This document shows, piece after piece, positions 7,232 through 16,299 of a DNA stretch of 64,000 bases (positions within the stretch are counted from its first letter, which is position 1; the number at the start of each line of letters is the position of its first letter). A program made the position numbers and the translations under genes. The notes beneath the pieces were generated by a model. That model was not told where the DNA came from. It worked only from the letters and a program-made list of their open reading frames with translations, and searched no databases. This DNA comes from Sphingomonas sp. UNC305MFCol5.2 (lineage in GTDB: Bacteria > Pseudomonadota > Alphaproteobacteria > Sphingomonadales > Sphingomonadaceae), in contig NZ_JOOE01000001.1 of assembly GCF_000712135.1 (NCBI RefSeq), positions 248,001 through 312,000 of the forward strand, given 5' to 3'.

Positions 7232-9523
7232 ATGACTGGGGGAAACACCGCGCAGGTCGCCATCGAGCCGTCCAACGGCAACGAAGAGCTCGTCCTTTCC
7301 GACAACTCGGCACTGCCGGGACCGCTCGAGGATCTCGCTTTCGACGAGGATGAACAGCCGCGGCGCAATACCGCCTGGCTCGTTCCCGCGCTGGCATGGC
7401 TCGCCGTCGCCGCCTGGTTCATCGGCATGGGCTGGCTCGCGCTCCCCGCCTTTCAGCAGGGCATGGAGCCGGTTGCGCTCATCCAGCTCATTGCAGCGCT
7501 CTGTGTCCCACCGGCGCTGATCGGCATCCTCTACATGCTCGCGATGCGCACGAGTCGCTCGGAGGCCCGCCGCTTCGATGCCACTGCCCGCGCGATGCGC
7601 AGCGAGGCCGCCGCGCTCGACAGGGCGATGGCGACGATTTCCGCCCGCATCGCCGAAAACCGCGCCGCGCTCGCCGAGCACACCACTGCGCTCGCCTCTC
7701 TCGGCGAACGCGCAGCCGAACGCGTCGAGAGTGCCGCTGGCATGGTCGGCGAGAAGGCGCGCCTGATGGACGGCAGTATCCGCACGTTCGGCGAGGCCAT
7801 GGATCAGGCCGAGAAGCGCTTCGAGATCATCCTGACCACCTTGCCCAAGGCGCATGAGGAAATGCACGGGCTGGCAAGCCGCATCGATGCCGCCGGCCTG
7901 CTCGCCAGCCAGCGCGCCGCCTCGCTGGATACCCAGCTCACCGCACTTTCCGAGCGCGGCCGCGAGGCCGATCAGATCGCCGGTGGCGCCGCCGAGCGGC
8001 TGGCCGCGCACATTTCCCGCATGGAAGCGACCAGCGAGACGGCCAGCTCGCGGCTCGAGCAGGTCACCGGGCAGATGTCGGTCGCCGTCGATGCGGTGCT
8101 CGATCGTGCCGCCGGCGCGGTCGACGAGGCCCGCAAGGGCATCGCCACCCAAGGCGAGGCGATCCTCGCGATGCTCAGCGCCAATCAGGCCGCGCTCGAC
8201 CGTGCCGGCCGCGACAGTGCCGAGGCGCTCGGCGAGCGCATGGCGGTGATCGAGGAAGCCATCGGCCGCATCGGCGCGCGCCTTGCCGAAGAGCAGGGCC
8301 GCGGCGACGTGCTCTTCGCCGGCCTCTCCTCCGGCGTCGACCGGCTCGATCGCGAACTCCAGATCCTCCACGCGGCCGGCACCGATCGCACCCAGTCGCT
8401 GGCCGCATCGGTCAGCGCTCTCCACGGCTCGATGGAGGCGATGGCGGAAGCGCTGCGCACCGGCGATCAGCTCGCCCGCAAGGCGATCGGCACGTCCGAA
8501 GACCTGCTCACGGCGCTCGACGCCTCGGCGCGCGAGATCGACGAGACGCTTCCCGAAGCGCTCGCCCGGCTCGACGAGCGGATCGGCGCGAGCCGCAAGG
8601 TCGTCGCGGGCGCCAAGCCCGAATTGCTCGCGCTCGTCACTGCCGCTGAAAGCACGCACGACGCGATCGAGGCGATCGCCGATGTCGTCTCGCAGCAGCG
8701 CGATACGCTCGCCAAGACGCAAGCCTCATTGCTCGAAACGCTCGCCACCGGCAGCGAACAGGCGGCGTCGCTCGGCGCGATCGTCGACGATACCATCGAG
8801 ACCACCCGCCGCTTCGCCGAGACCGCGGCGCCGCAGCTCGTCGATGCGCTGGTGAGCGTGCGCGAGACCGCGAGCGCCGCCGCCGCGCATGCCCGCGAGT
8901 CGCTCGCCACGATCGTTCCCGGCGCCACCGCCGCGCTCGAGGAAGCCAGCGGCACCGCGCTCAAGCGCGCAGTCGACGCCACGGTCCGCCGCGAAATGGC
9001 CGAGCTGGCCGAGAGCACAGAAGCGGCCGTGACCGCCGCGACGCGCGCTTCTGAGCGGCTCACCCAACAGATGGTGGCGCTCGCCGACACCACCGCCCGG
9101 ATCGAAGCGCGTATCGAGGAAGAGCGCGTCGACCGCGAACGTGCCGACAGCGACAATTTCGCGCGCCGCACCACCTTGCTGATCGAGGCGCTCAACTCCG
9201 CGTCGATCGACATCGCCAAAGCCTTCTCCGCCGAAGTCACCGACAGTGCCTGGGCGGCCTATCTCAAGGGCGATCGCGGCGTGTTCACGCGGCGCGCAGT
9301 GCGCCTGCTCGAACCGGGCGACACGCGCGAGATCGCACGCCTCTACGATGCCGACCCGGCGTTCAGCGAACACGTCAATCGCTACATCCACGATTTCGAA
9401 TCGATGCTGCGCCACATCCTCGCGCTGCGCGACGGCTCGACCCTCGGCGTAACCCTGCTGTCGTCCGACATGGGCAAACTCTACGTCGCGCTCGCCCAAG
9501 CCATCGAGCGCCTGCGCACCTGA
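7232..9523 (+). CDS. Large two-TM coiled-coil protein, possibly a polarity factor (TipN-like)
   Basis: This is a 763-residue protein. The N-terminal 45 residues are acidic. Two hydrophobic helices follow at about residues 50-105 (WLVPALAWLAVAAWFIG and a second ending LIGILYMLAM). About 520 residues of Ala/Glu/Arg-rich coiled coil come next. The conserved-looking C-terminal domain (about 640-763) contains AWAAYLKGDRGVFTRRAVR and LSSDMGKLYVAL. The topology of two TM helices plus a long coiled coil resembles Caulobacter TipN, a new-pole marker, but I cannot confirm homology. The start is the ATG at 7232; an in-frame frame opens further upstream but overlaps the divergent gene. Confidence 0.75.
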   Translation: MTGGNTAQVAIEPSNGNEELVLSDNSALPGPLEDLAFDEDEQPRRNTAWLVPALAWLAVAAWFIGMGWLALPAFQQGMEPVALIQLIAALCVPPALIGILYMLAMRTSRSEARRFDATARAMRSEAAALDRAMATISARIAENRAALAEHTTALASLGERAAERVESAAGMVGEKARLMDGSIRTFGEAMDQAEKRFEIILTTLPKAHEEMHGLASRIDAAGLLASQRAASLDTQLTALSERGREADQIAGGAAERLAAHISRMEATSETASSRLEQVTGQMSVAVDAVLDRAAGAVDEARKGIATQGEAILAMLSANQAALDRAGRDSAEALGERMAVIEEAIGRIGARLAEEQGRGDVLFAGLSSGVDRLDRELQILHAAGTDRTQSLAASVSALHGSMEAMAEALRTGDQLARKAIGTSEDLLTALDASAREIDETLPEALARLDERIGASRKVVAGAKPELLALVTAAESTHDAIEAIADVVSQQRDTLAKTQASLLETLATGSEQAASLGAIVDDTIETTRRFAETAAPQLVDALVSVRETASAAAAHARESLATIVPGATAALEEASGTALKRAVDATVRREMAELAESTEAAVTAATRASERLTQQMVALADTTARIEARIEEERVDRERADSDNFARRTTLLIEALNSASIDIAKAFSAEVTDSAWAAYLKGDRGVFTRRAVRLLEPGDTREIARLYDADPAFSEHVNRYIHDFESMLRHILALRDGSTLGVTLLSSDMGKLYVALAQAIERLRT

Positions 9524-9530
9524 ACCCTTC

Positions 9531-9716
9531 CCCTCTCCCCTCAAGGGGGAGAGGGTTGCGCAGACTTAGGCTCGAAGAGCCTTAGTCGGAGCTGGGTGAG
9601 GGGTGAGCGGCTTCGCAGAAGCCGCGCGAGGCTGCGCCTCGCTCTACCCCTCACCAATCTTCGCTAGGCAGCAAGCTGCCAAGCTACGCTATCCTCTCCC
9701 CTATCAAGGGGAGAGG
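9531..9716. repeat. Composite palindromic repeat, copy B (inverted relative to copy A)
   Basis: The reverse complement of this element follows copy A (6543-6736) almost base for base through the outer arms, the GGCAGCTTGCTGCC hairpin and the CACCCAGCTCCGACTAAGGC segment. Only the central hairpin differs. It sits directly 3' of the coiled-coil gene. Confidence 0.8.
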
Positions 9717-9846
9717 TGTTGTTCTGGCTCGATCTTCCAATGTAGGATTTGGTATGCCAGCCTCGCTGTCGGCTCTTTGACAGTGTGGAATCAGGCTTGG
9801 CGCGTCACGTCATTTTCTTGCTCGAACGCGCAACTTTTATTCACGA

Positions 9847-9879
9847 TTCGCGGGAAAAGTGCGAAGTTAAGCCCGCGAA
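9847..9879 (-). terminator. Hairpin 3' of the DUF1467 gene, possible end of the nuo operon
   Basis: TTCGCGGG and CCCGCGAA form an 8 bp stem around a 17-base loop, just beyond the last gene of the long minus-strand operon (stop at 9883). No strong T-run follows, so it may be a weak terminator or a 3' stabilising stem. The rest of 9717-9882 shows no gene. Confidence 0.35.
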
Positions 9880-9882
9880 ATC

Positions 9883-10146
9883 CTACCGATGGACCCAGTC
9901 GAGCATGTCGGCTGTCACCCAGCCGTTGACGTAATTGAGGAAGAACAGGCCGAATAAGATGCTCGCGACGATCGTCGTGCGGATCGCGATCTTCTTCGGG
10001 CTGAAGCCGTGCGGCGCGCTCTCGGCCTGGCCGGGGACGAGCTCAACCCCTGCTTCCTGCGCGGTGCGCACCCCGAAGGGCAGCACCAGGAACACCGAGA
10101 ACGCCCAGAACAATATGTAGATCGCGAGCATCGACTGCCAGCGCAT
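9883..10146 (-). CDS. DUF1467 family small membrane protein
   Basis: This 87-residue protein has two transmembrane helices (AIYILFWAFSVFLVLPF and TTIVASILFGLFFLNYVNGW). A loop with FGVRTAQEAG and a conserved-looking PGQAESAPH segment joins them. It matches the alphaproteobacterial DUF1467 family, usually found immediately after the RNase J gene, as here (3 bp gap). It is the last gene of the nuo-birA-coaX-rnj transcript. Function unknown; location inner membrane. Confidence 0.88.
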   Translation of the reverse strand: MRWQSMLAIYILFWAFSVFLVLPFGVRTAQEAGVELVPGQAESAPHGFSPKKIAIRTTIVASILFGLFFLNYVNGWVTADMLDWVHR

Positions 10147-10149
10147 GGC

Positions 10150-11784
10150 TCAGAGCTCCACGACCAGCACGTCGACCACCGGCTTCTTGCCGGTGAAGCG
10201 CACCGCCGCGCGGCGCACTGCCAGCCGCACGCTCTCGCGCATTTTCTCGATGTCGCGGCCGTCCTTCTTCACCGCCTCGGCCGCAGCTTCGGCGGCCTCT
10301 TCGAGGAACGCGTCGCGGTCCTCCTCGACCGGCACGCCCTGCACCCGGATCTGCGGCGCGCCCTTCAGCCGTCCGCCCTGGATCGCGACCGCGACCGAGA
10401 TCTGGCCGTACAGCGCGATCCGCCGCCGCTCGTTGATCGTCGTGCCGTCGGCCGGCAGGATCACGTCGCCGTCGAGCACCAGCCGTCCGGCATGCGCCTG
10501 GCCGACCTGCTTCGGCTTGCCCGGCGCGAGCTTCCAGATGTCGCCATTGACCTGCGTGATCGCTTGGCGGATCCCTTGCTCCTTCGCGAAACGCGCCTGC
10601 TCGTGCATGTGCCGCACTTCGCCGTGCACCGGCAGGATGATCTCCGGGCGGATCCAGCGATACATCTCGGCCAGTTCGGGACGCCCCGGATGGCCCGAGA
10701 CATGGACGAAGGCCTGGCGGTCGGTGATGAGCTCGACGCCCTTGCCGGCCAGCGTGTTCATGATCTTGCCGATCGCGATCTCGTTGCCCGGGATCTGGCG
10801 CGACGAGAAGACGACGGTGTCGCCGGCATGGAGCTTCAGGACATGAGTGTCCTCGGCGATTCGGTTGAGCGCGGCGCGCGGTTCGCCCTGCCCGCCGGTT
10901 GCGACGATCATCACCTGGTTGGGCGGCAGGCTCATCGCCGTGTCGAAGTCGATCGTCTCGGGGAAGTCGCGCAGATAGCCGGTCGCCTTGGCGACGCGGA
11001 GGATCCGGTCGAGCGAGCGTCCCGCGACGCAGATCTGGCGACCGGTATCCTCGGCGACTTCGCCCAGCGTCTGCAGCCGCGCGGCGTTGGAGGCGAAGGT
11101 CGTGACGAGCACCCGGCCCTTGATCGCCGCGACGACCTCGTCGAGCCCCTTGCGGACATCGGCTTCCGAACCCGACGCCTCGGGGTTGAACACATTGGTC
11201 GAATCGCAGACCAAAGCCAGCACGCCCTCGTCGCCGATCGCGGTCAGTTCTGCCGCGGTCGAGGCGCCGCCCAGCGCGGGTGCGTCGTCGAGCTTCCAGT
11301 CGCCGGTGTGGAACACCTTGCCATACGGGGTCTCGATCAGCACCGCATTGCCCTCGGGGATCGAATGGGCGAGCGGCGTATAGGTCACTGTGAACGGCCC
11401 GATATCGAACGGCCCGTCCTCCTTGACGACGTTGAGCTCGACCTTGTCGGTGATGCCCTCTTCCTCGAGCTTGCCGTAGATCAGCCCCGCAGTGAACGGC
11501 GTCGCATAGAGCGGCACGCCGAGATCGCCCGCGAGATAGGGCAGCGCACCGATATGGTCCTCATGGCCATGCGTCAGCACGATGCCGAGCAGATCGTCGA
11601 GCCGCTCCTCGATGAACTGGAGATCGGGCAGGATCACGTCGACGCCCGGATAGTTCGCATCCCCGAAGGTGATGCCGCAATCGACCATCAGCCACTTGCC
11701 CTGCGTGCCATAGAGATTGACGTTCATGCCGATCTCGCCCGAGCCGCCGAGCGCGAGGAAGAGGAGTTCGTTGCCTGGAGTCAC
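10150..11784 (-). CDS. rnj: Ribonuclease J
   Basis: This is a 544-residue metallo-beta-lactamase/beta-CASP nuclease. The MBL metal motif is LTHGHEDHIGALPY (about residues 75-88), preceded by MVDCGITFGD. The beta-CASP region contains VCDSTN and later HVSGHPGRPELAEMYRWIRP and PVHGEVRHMHEQ. RNase J is a 5' exonuclease and endonuclease that matures rRNA and degrades mRNA. In alphaproteobacteria it works alongside RNase E. The start is a GTG at 11784 that directly abuts the TAA of coaX, so translation is probably coupled. The length is normal for the family. Confidence 0.96.
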   Translation of the reverse strand: MTPGNELLFLALGGSGEIGMNVNLYGTQGKWLMVDCGITFGDANYPGVDVILPDLQFIEERLDDLLGIVLTHGHEDHIGALPYLAGDLGVPLYATPFTAGLIYGKLEEEGITDKVELNVVKEDGPFDIGPFTVTYTPLAHSIPEGNAVLIETPYGKVFHTGDWKLDDAPALGGASTAAELTAIGDEGVLALVCDSTNVFNPEASGSEADVRKGLDEVVAAIKGRVLVTTFASNAARLQTLGEVAEDTGRQICVAGRSLDRILRVAKATGYLRDFPETIDFDTAMSLPPNQVMIVATGGQGEPRAALNRIAEDTHVLKLHAGDTVVFSSRQIPGNEIAIGKIMNTLAGKGVELITDRQAFVHVSGHPGRPELAEMYRWIRPEIILPVHGEVRHMHEQARFAKEQGIRQAITQVNGDIWKLAPGKPKQVGQAHAGRLVLDGDVILPADGTTINERRRIALYGQISVAVAIQGGRLKGAPQIRVQGVPVEEDRDAFLEEAAEAAAEAVKKDGRDIEKMRESVRLAVRRAAVRFTGKKPVVDVLVVEL

Positions 11785-12567
11785 TTAATTTCCTTGCTGG
11801 CTGCGTTCCCACAGCATGGCCAACCCCTGAATGGTGAGGTCGGGTTCGATGGTATCGAAGACCGATGTATGCTTTTCGAAGAGCACCGCCAGTCCGCCGG
11901 TGGCGATCACCTTGAGCGGGCGTCCCACCTCGGCCTTGAGCCGGGCGACGAGACCCTCGATCATCGCGACATAGCCCCAATAGATGCCGATGTGCATCTG
12001 GTCGACCGTATTGCGCCCGACCACGCTGGTTTTCTCGGGCGCGGATATGGCAATGCGGGGGAGCTTGGCCGCGGCGGTGACCAAGGCGTCGAGCGACAGG
12101 TTGATGCCCGGCGCGATGATCCCGCCTTTATAGGCGCCGCTGTAATCGACCAATTCGAAGGTGGTCGCGGTGCCGAAGTCGATGATGATGAGGTCGCCTT
12201 CGTGCCGGGCATGGCCTGCGATCATGTTGAGCGCGCGATCGGCGCCGAGGCTGCCGGGCTCTTCGACATCGAGCTGGAAGCCCCAATCGGCGCTGCCCTG
12301 CCCGGCGATCACCGCCTCGGTCTTGAAGTATTTGCTGCTGAGCACCTGGAGATTGTGCAACGCGCGGGGAACGACGGTGCCGACGATCACTCCGGTCACG
12401 ACCGAGCGGTCATAGCCCTCGAGGTTGAGCAGCTGGCTCAGCCATACGGCATATTCGTCGGCGGTGCGGCGCGGATCGGTGGCGATGCGCCAGCGCGCAC
12501 GGATCTCGCCGTCCTCGACGAGCGCGAAGACGACATTGGTGTTGCCGGCATCGACGGCGAGCAGCAT
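11785..12567 (-). CDS. coaX: Type III pantothenate kinase
   Basis: This is a 260-residue ASKHA-fold kinase for the first step of coenzyme A synthesis (pantothenate to 4'-phosphopantothenate). The nucleotide-binding motif DAGNTN is at residues 6-11, [10 protein letters not shown] at about 108-117, [11 protein letters not shown] at about 128-138 and ATGGLA at about 222-227. These are the standard CoaX motifs. The ATG at 12567 is fixed by the [11 protein letters not shown] start. The gene is in the operon between birA (11 bp gap) and rnj (no gap). No other pantothenate kinase is in the window. Confidence 0.97.
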   Translation of the reverse strand: MLLAVDAGNTNVVFALVEDGEIRARWRIATDPRRTADEYAVWLSQLLNLEGYDRSVVTGVIVGTVVPRALHNLQVLSSKYFKTEAVIAGQGSADWGFQLDVEEPGSLGADRALNMIAGHARHEGDLIIIDFGTATTFELVDYSGAYKGGIIAPGINLSLDALVTAAAKLPRIAISAPEKTSVVGRNTVDQMHIGIYWGYVAMIEGLVARLKAEVGRPLKVIATGGLAVLFEKHTSVFDTIEPDLTIQGLAMLWERSQQGN

Positions 12568-12578
12568 TTGCCTTCCCT

Positions 12579-13280
12579 TCAGAGCAGGAACACGTCGCCA
12601 GCGTGAATGACACGGGTCGCGCCGCCGGCCAAGCGCAGGATGAGCGCACCTTGCGCATCGAGGCCGCCGAACAGCCCGTCCTCCGAGCTGCCGTCCGCCA
12701 GCCGCGCCGTCAGTGCCGTGTCGATCGGATGGGCGCGGGCGAGCCAGCGGTCGCGCACTGGCGCGATGCCGTCGCGCCAGCGCGAGAGCCAGCGCGCGAA
12801 AATCTCGGCGAGCGTCTCGGCGAAAACCTGCGGGTCCGGCGCGGGGGCGTGGGCGGCGACGCTGGTGGCGAGACGGTCGAGATCGACCGGATGATGCGCG
12901 AGGTTGACGCCGAAACCGATGATCACTGCGTCCTCGACGCGCTCGAGCAATATGCCCGAGAGCTTGGCGCCGTCGACCAGCAGATCGTTGGGCCATTTGA
13001 GCATCGGCCGCACGCCGAACAGCGAAACCGCTTCCTCCAGCGCCACCGCCGCGACCAGGGCCAGCGTCGCGGGCGAAGGCTCCCCCGCACGCACACGGAC
13101 GAGAGTCGAGATGTAGAGATTGCCTGCGGGTGAGTCCCACGTCCTGCCCTGCCGGCCCTTGCCCGATGTCTGCCGCTCGGCGCGGAGCCACAAGCCTTCA
13201 CTCGCGCCGTTCCGCGCGAGTTCGGCCATATCGGCATTGGTCGAGCCCGTCTCGGCGACGGTTCGGATCGTGGCGGTCAG
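12579..13280 (-). CDS. birA: Biotin-[acetyl-CoA-carboxylase] ligase, with no conventional start codon
   Basis: This is a biotin protein ligase without a DNA-binding domain: GKGRQGRTW (biotinyl-AMP loop), [18 protein letters not shown] and a C-terminal SH3-like domain ([11 protein letters not shown]). The family's N-terminal motif ETGSTN is encoded upstream of the only nearby ATG (13229). Translation must therefore begin earlier, yet no in-frame ATG, GTG or TTG exists for at least 170 bases upstream. The best candidate is the CTG at 13280 in a CTGA overlap with the nuoN stop, giving 233 residues; an ACG or ATC a few codons later is also possible. A start at 13229 would give 216 residues and lose the motif. 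Confidence 0.85.
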   Translation of the reverse strand: MTATIRTVAETGSTNADMAELARNGASEGLWLRAERQTSGKGRQGRTWDSPAGNLYISTLVRVRAGEPSPATLALVAAVALEEAVSLFGVRPMLKWPNDLLVDGAKLSGILLERVEDAVIIGFGVNLAHHPVDLDRLATSVAAHAPAPDPQVFAETLAEIFARWLSRWRDGIAPVRDRWLARAHPIDTALTARLADGSSEDGLFGGLDAQGALILRLAGGATRVIHAGDVFLL

Positions 13281-14722
13281 AACAGCGCCTTCGCGGCCGA
13301 TGCAGTGAAAATCTCGAGATAGCCGAGCAGCGGCCAGCCAAGCGGCGAAATCACCGCCGCGGCGACAACCAGCAACGCACCCTCGACCGGATCGGTCCTG
13401 CCGCTGAAGGCTTCAGCCGGTTCGTCGAAGTACATCGTCTTGACGATCTTGAGATAATAGTACGCACCGATCGCCGAGGCTGCGGCACCCACCGCCGCGA
13501 AGATGAACAGTCCGGCATGCACCGCCGCGACGAACACCTGCAGCTTGGCGAAGAAGCCCAGCAGCGGCGGAATGCCCGCCAGGCTGAACATGAAGATGGC
13601 GAAGGCGAGCGCGAGGCCCGGCCGGTTGCGCGACATGCCCGAGAGGCTGGCGATGGTCTCTACCGGCTGACCATCCGGCCCGCGCATCTGGAGCACGATC
13701 AGGAAGCTGCCCAACGTCATGACGACGTAGATCGCCATGTAATAGAGCACGCTCGAAACACCCGCCTCGCCGCCGGCGGCGAGGCCGATCAGTGCGAAGC
13801 CGACATTGTTGATCGACGAATACGCAAGCAGCCGCTTGATGTTGGTCTGCCCGATCGCCGCCACGGCACCGAAGATGATCGAGGCCAATGCCGCGAAGAT
13901 CACGATCTGGCGCCAATCATGGATCGCCGGGCCCATCGCCTCGATCGCGACGCGGGTGGCGAGCGCCACTGCCGCGACCTTGGGCGCCGAGGCGAAGAAC
14001 GCCGTCACCGGCGTCGGCGCGCCTTCGTAGACGTCCGGCGTCCACATGTGGAACGGCACGGCGCTGATCTTGAACGCGAGGCCCGCGAACACGAAGACGA
14101 GGCCGAACATCAGGCCGATCGAACGACCGCCGGCATAGGCATCGGCGATGCCCGCGAAGAGCGTCGTCCCCGAGAAGCCGTACACCAGGCTGATGCCGTA
14201 GAGCAGGATGCCCGAGGCAAGCGCGCCGAGGACGAAATACTTGAGGCCCGCTTCGGCCGAGCGCGTGTCGCGACGCATGAAGCTCGCCAGCACGTACGAG
14301 GCGAGGCTCATCAGCTCGAGGCCGACATAGAGGCTCATCAAGTCTCCGGCCGAGACCATCATCCCCATGCCCGCCGCCGAGAGCAGGATCAGCACGGGAT
14401 ATTCGGGACGCAGATCGTCGCCCGAGCTGGTCTGGAAGAAGCGCGGCGCGATCAGGATCGAGACCGCGGCGGCGAAGAAGATCAGCGCCTTGGCGAAGGC
14501 GGCGAACATATCCGGGCGATAGAGCCCGCCGAACGCTTCACCGCCCGCCGAAGCCGGGCCCGCGAGCGAAATGCCCGCGCCGATCAGCACCGCGATCGAC
14601 GCCCAGCTCACCAGCTTCGTCGAATTCTGCCCGCCCCATGCGGCGACGAGCATCAGCAGGATCGCGCCCAGGCTGAGCACGAGCTCGGGCAGGACCATCA
14701 TCAATTGCATCGAATAGCTCAT
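13277..14722 (-). CDS. nuoN: NADH-quinone oxidoreductase subunit N
   Basis: This is a 481-residue antiporter-like subunit of the complex I membrane arm with about 14 transmembrane helices. Typical segments are VGLELMSLASYVLASFMR, the KISAVPFHMWTPDVYEGAP helix and LLAYSSINNVGFAL. These carry the conserved Glu and Lys residues of the proton channel. Its ATG shares one base with the nuoM stop (TGATG), and its own stop overlaps the putative birA start, so it is embedded in a translationally coupled chain. Confidence 0.97.
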   Translation of the reverse strand: MSYSMQLMMVLPELVLSLGAILLMLVAAWGGQNSTKLVSWASIAVLIGAGISLAGPASAGGEAFGGLYRPDMFAAFAKALIFFAAAVSILIAPRFFQTSSGDDLRPEYPVLILLSAAGMGMMVSAGDLMSLYVGLELMSLASYVLASFMRRDTRSAEAGLKYFVLGALASGILLYGISLVYGFSGTTLFAGIADAYAGGRSIGLMFGLVFVFAGLAFKISAVPFHMWTPDVYEGAPTPVTAFFASAPKVAAVALATRVAIEAMGPAIHDWRQIVIFAALASIIFGAVAAIGQTNIKRLLAYSSINNVGFALIGLAAGGEAGVSSVLYYMAIYVVMTLGSFLIVLQMRGPDGQPVETIASLSGMSRNRPGLALAFAIFMFSLAGIPPLLGFFAKLQVFVAAVHAGLFIFAAVGAAASAIGAYYYLKIVKTMYFDEPAEAFSGRTDPVEGALLVVAAAVISPLGWPLLGYLEIFTASAAKALF

Positions 14723-16299
14723 CAGTGCGCCTCCCCGTGCGCAGAGGCGGCGGGGGCAGCATGTTCCTCTCCGTGCCCGGCGGCGGGCGCAGGCTTGCCG
14801 GCGGTGGGCTGCGAGTCACCCGCAGGCATCACCCGGCTCATCCGCTCGACCAGCCGCTCGACGTCGGGCCGCATCGGCTTGAGGAAGCTCTCAGGGTAGA
14901 CGCCCATCCACAAAACCGCCGCGGCGATCGGGGCGAGCAGCCACAGCTCGCGGCCGCTGAGATCGGGCATCGCGCGGACATCGTCCTTGGTCAGATCGCC
15001 GAACACGACGCGGCGATAGAGGTACAGCATGTAGGCCGCGCCGAGGATGATGCCGCTGGTGCCGATCAAAGCGGTCCAGGTCGAGACCTGGTAGATGCCG
15101 GCCAGGCCGAGGAACTCGCCGACGAAGTTGCTGGTGCCCGGCAGGCCGACCGAGGCCATGGTGAAGACCATGAACAGCAGCGCGTAACGCGGCATGTTGA
15201 TCGCAAGCCCGCCGTAGCGGTCGATCTCGCGGGTGTGGAGGCGATCGTAGATCACGCCGACGCAGAGGAAGAGCGCGCCCGAGACGAGGCCGTGGCCGAG
15301 CATGACCATCATCGCGCCTTCGACGCCCTGCTGATTGAAGGCGAACAGCCCCATCGTCACGATCGCCATGTGCGCGACCGAGGAATAGGCGATCAGCTTC
15401 TTCATGTCCGACTGCACCAAAGCGACCAGCGAGGTGTAGACCACCGCGACGCAGGAGAGCGCGAACACCAGCCACATGAACTGGGCCGATGCCTCGGGGA
15501 ACATCGGCAGGCTGAAGCGCAGGAAGCCATAGCCGCCGAGCTTGAGCAGCACGCCCGCCAGGATCACCGAACCCGCGGTCGGCGCCTGCACGTGCGCGTC
15601 GGGAAGCCAGGTGTGGACCGGCCACATCGGCATCTTGACCGCGAAGCTGGCGAAGAAGGCCAGCCACAGCCAGGTCTGCCACTGCGCCGGGAAGTCGTGC
15701 GCCATCAGCTCGGGGATCGAGGACGTGCCCGCATTGAGCAGCATCGCGATCATCGCGATCAGCATCAGCAGCGAACCGAGCAAGGTGTAGAGGAAGAATT
15801 TGTACGACGCGTAGATGCGGTTCGCGCCGCCCCAGATGCCGATGATCAAATACATCGGGATCAGGCCGCCTTCGAAGAAGACGTAGAAGAGCAGCAGGTC
15901 CTGCGCGGCGAAGGTGCCGATCATCAGGATCTCGGTGGCGAGCATCGCCGCCATATATTCGGGCACGCGCTTCTCGATCGCGACCCAGCTCGCACCGATG
16001 CAGATCGGCATGAGGAAGACCGAGAGCATGATCAGCAGCAGCGCGAAGCCGTCGATGCCCAGCGCCCAGGCGAAATCGACGCCGCCGATGCCGAACAGGC
16101 GGGCATGCTCGACGAACTGCCACTGGGCAGCACCCGCGCTCTGATCGAAATTGGCCCAGAGCCAGATGCCGAGCGCCAGATCGATCAGGGTCGCGGCCAG
16201 TGCGATCCAGCGGGCGCCCTGTGCGCTCGACAACAGGCAGGCGACCGCGGCGATCGCGGGCACTGCCAGCATGATGGAGAGGATCGGGAAACCGGTCAT
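14722..16299 (-). CDS. nuoM: NADH-quinone oxidoreductase subunit M
   Basis: This is a 525-residue antiporter-like proton-pumping subunit of complex I with about 14 helices. Hallmarks are [17 protein letters not shown] (conserved Glu), [19 protein letters not shown] (conserved Lys) and [12 protein letters not shown]. The C-terminal tail after the last helix is rich in Ala, His and Glu ([14 protein letters not shown]) and longer than in enteric NuoM. The stop overlaps the nuoN start by one base, and its start overlaps the nuoL stop by four (ATGA). Confidence 0.97.
   Translation of the reverse strand: MTGFPILSIMLAVPAIAAVACLLSSAQGARWIALAATLIDLALGIWLWANFDQSAGAAQWQFVEHARLFGIGGVDFAWALGIDGFALLLIMLSVFLMPICIGASWVAIEKRVPEYMAAMLATEILMIGTFAAQDLLLFYVFFEGGLIPMYLIIGIWGGANRIYASYKFFLYTLLGSLLMLIAMIAMLLNAGTSSIPELMAHDFPAQWQTWLWLAFFASFAVKMPMWPVHTWLPDAHVQAPTAGSVILAGVLLKLGGYGFLRFSLPMFPEASAQFMWLVFALSCVAVVYTSLVALVQSDMKKLIAYSSVAHMAIVTMGLFAFNQQGVEGAMMVMLGHGLVSGALFLCVGVIYDRLHTREIDRYGGLAINMPRYALLFMVFTMASVGLPGTSNFVGEFLGLAGIYQVSTWTALIGTSGIILGAAYMLYLYRRVVFGDLTKDDVRAMPDLSGRELWLLAPIAAAVLWMGVYPESFLKPMRPDVERLVERMSRVMPAGDSQPTAGKPAPAAGHGEEHAAPAASAHGEAH

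Noticed and set aside
10009..12606. 865-codon open frame on the plus strand antisense to rnj and coaX
   Set aside because: RNase J and CoaX on the minus strand carry full catalytic motifs. The antisense frame has none.
12579..13229. birA starting at the ATG at 13229
   Set aside because: This start loses the ETGSTN motif that belongs to the biotin ligase fold, so an upstream non-standard start is more likely.
13130..14899. 589-codon open frame antisense to nuoN and birA
   Set aside because: It has no family motif and covers a conserved NuoN gene on the other strand.
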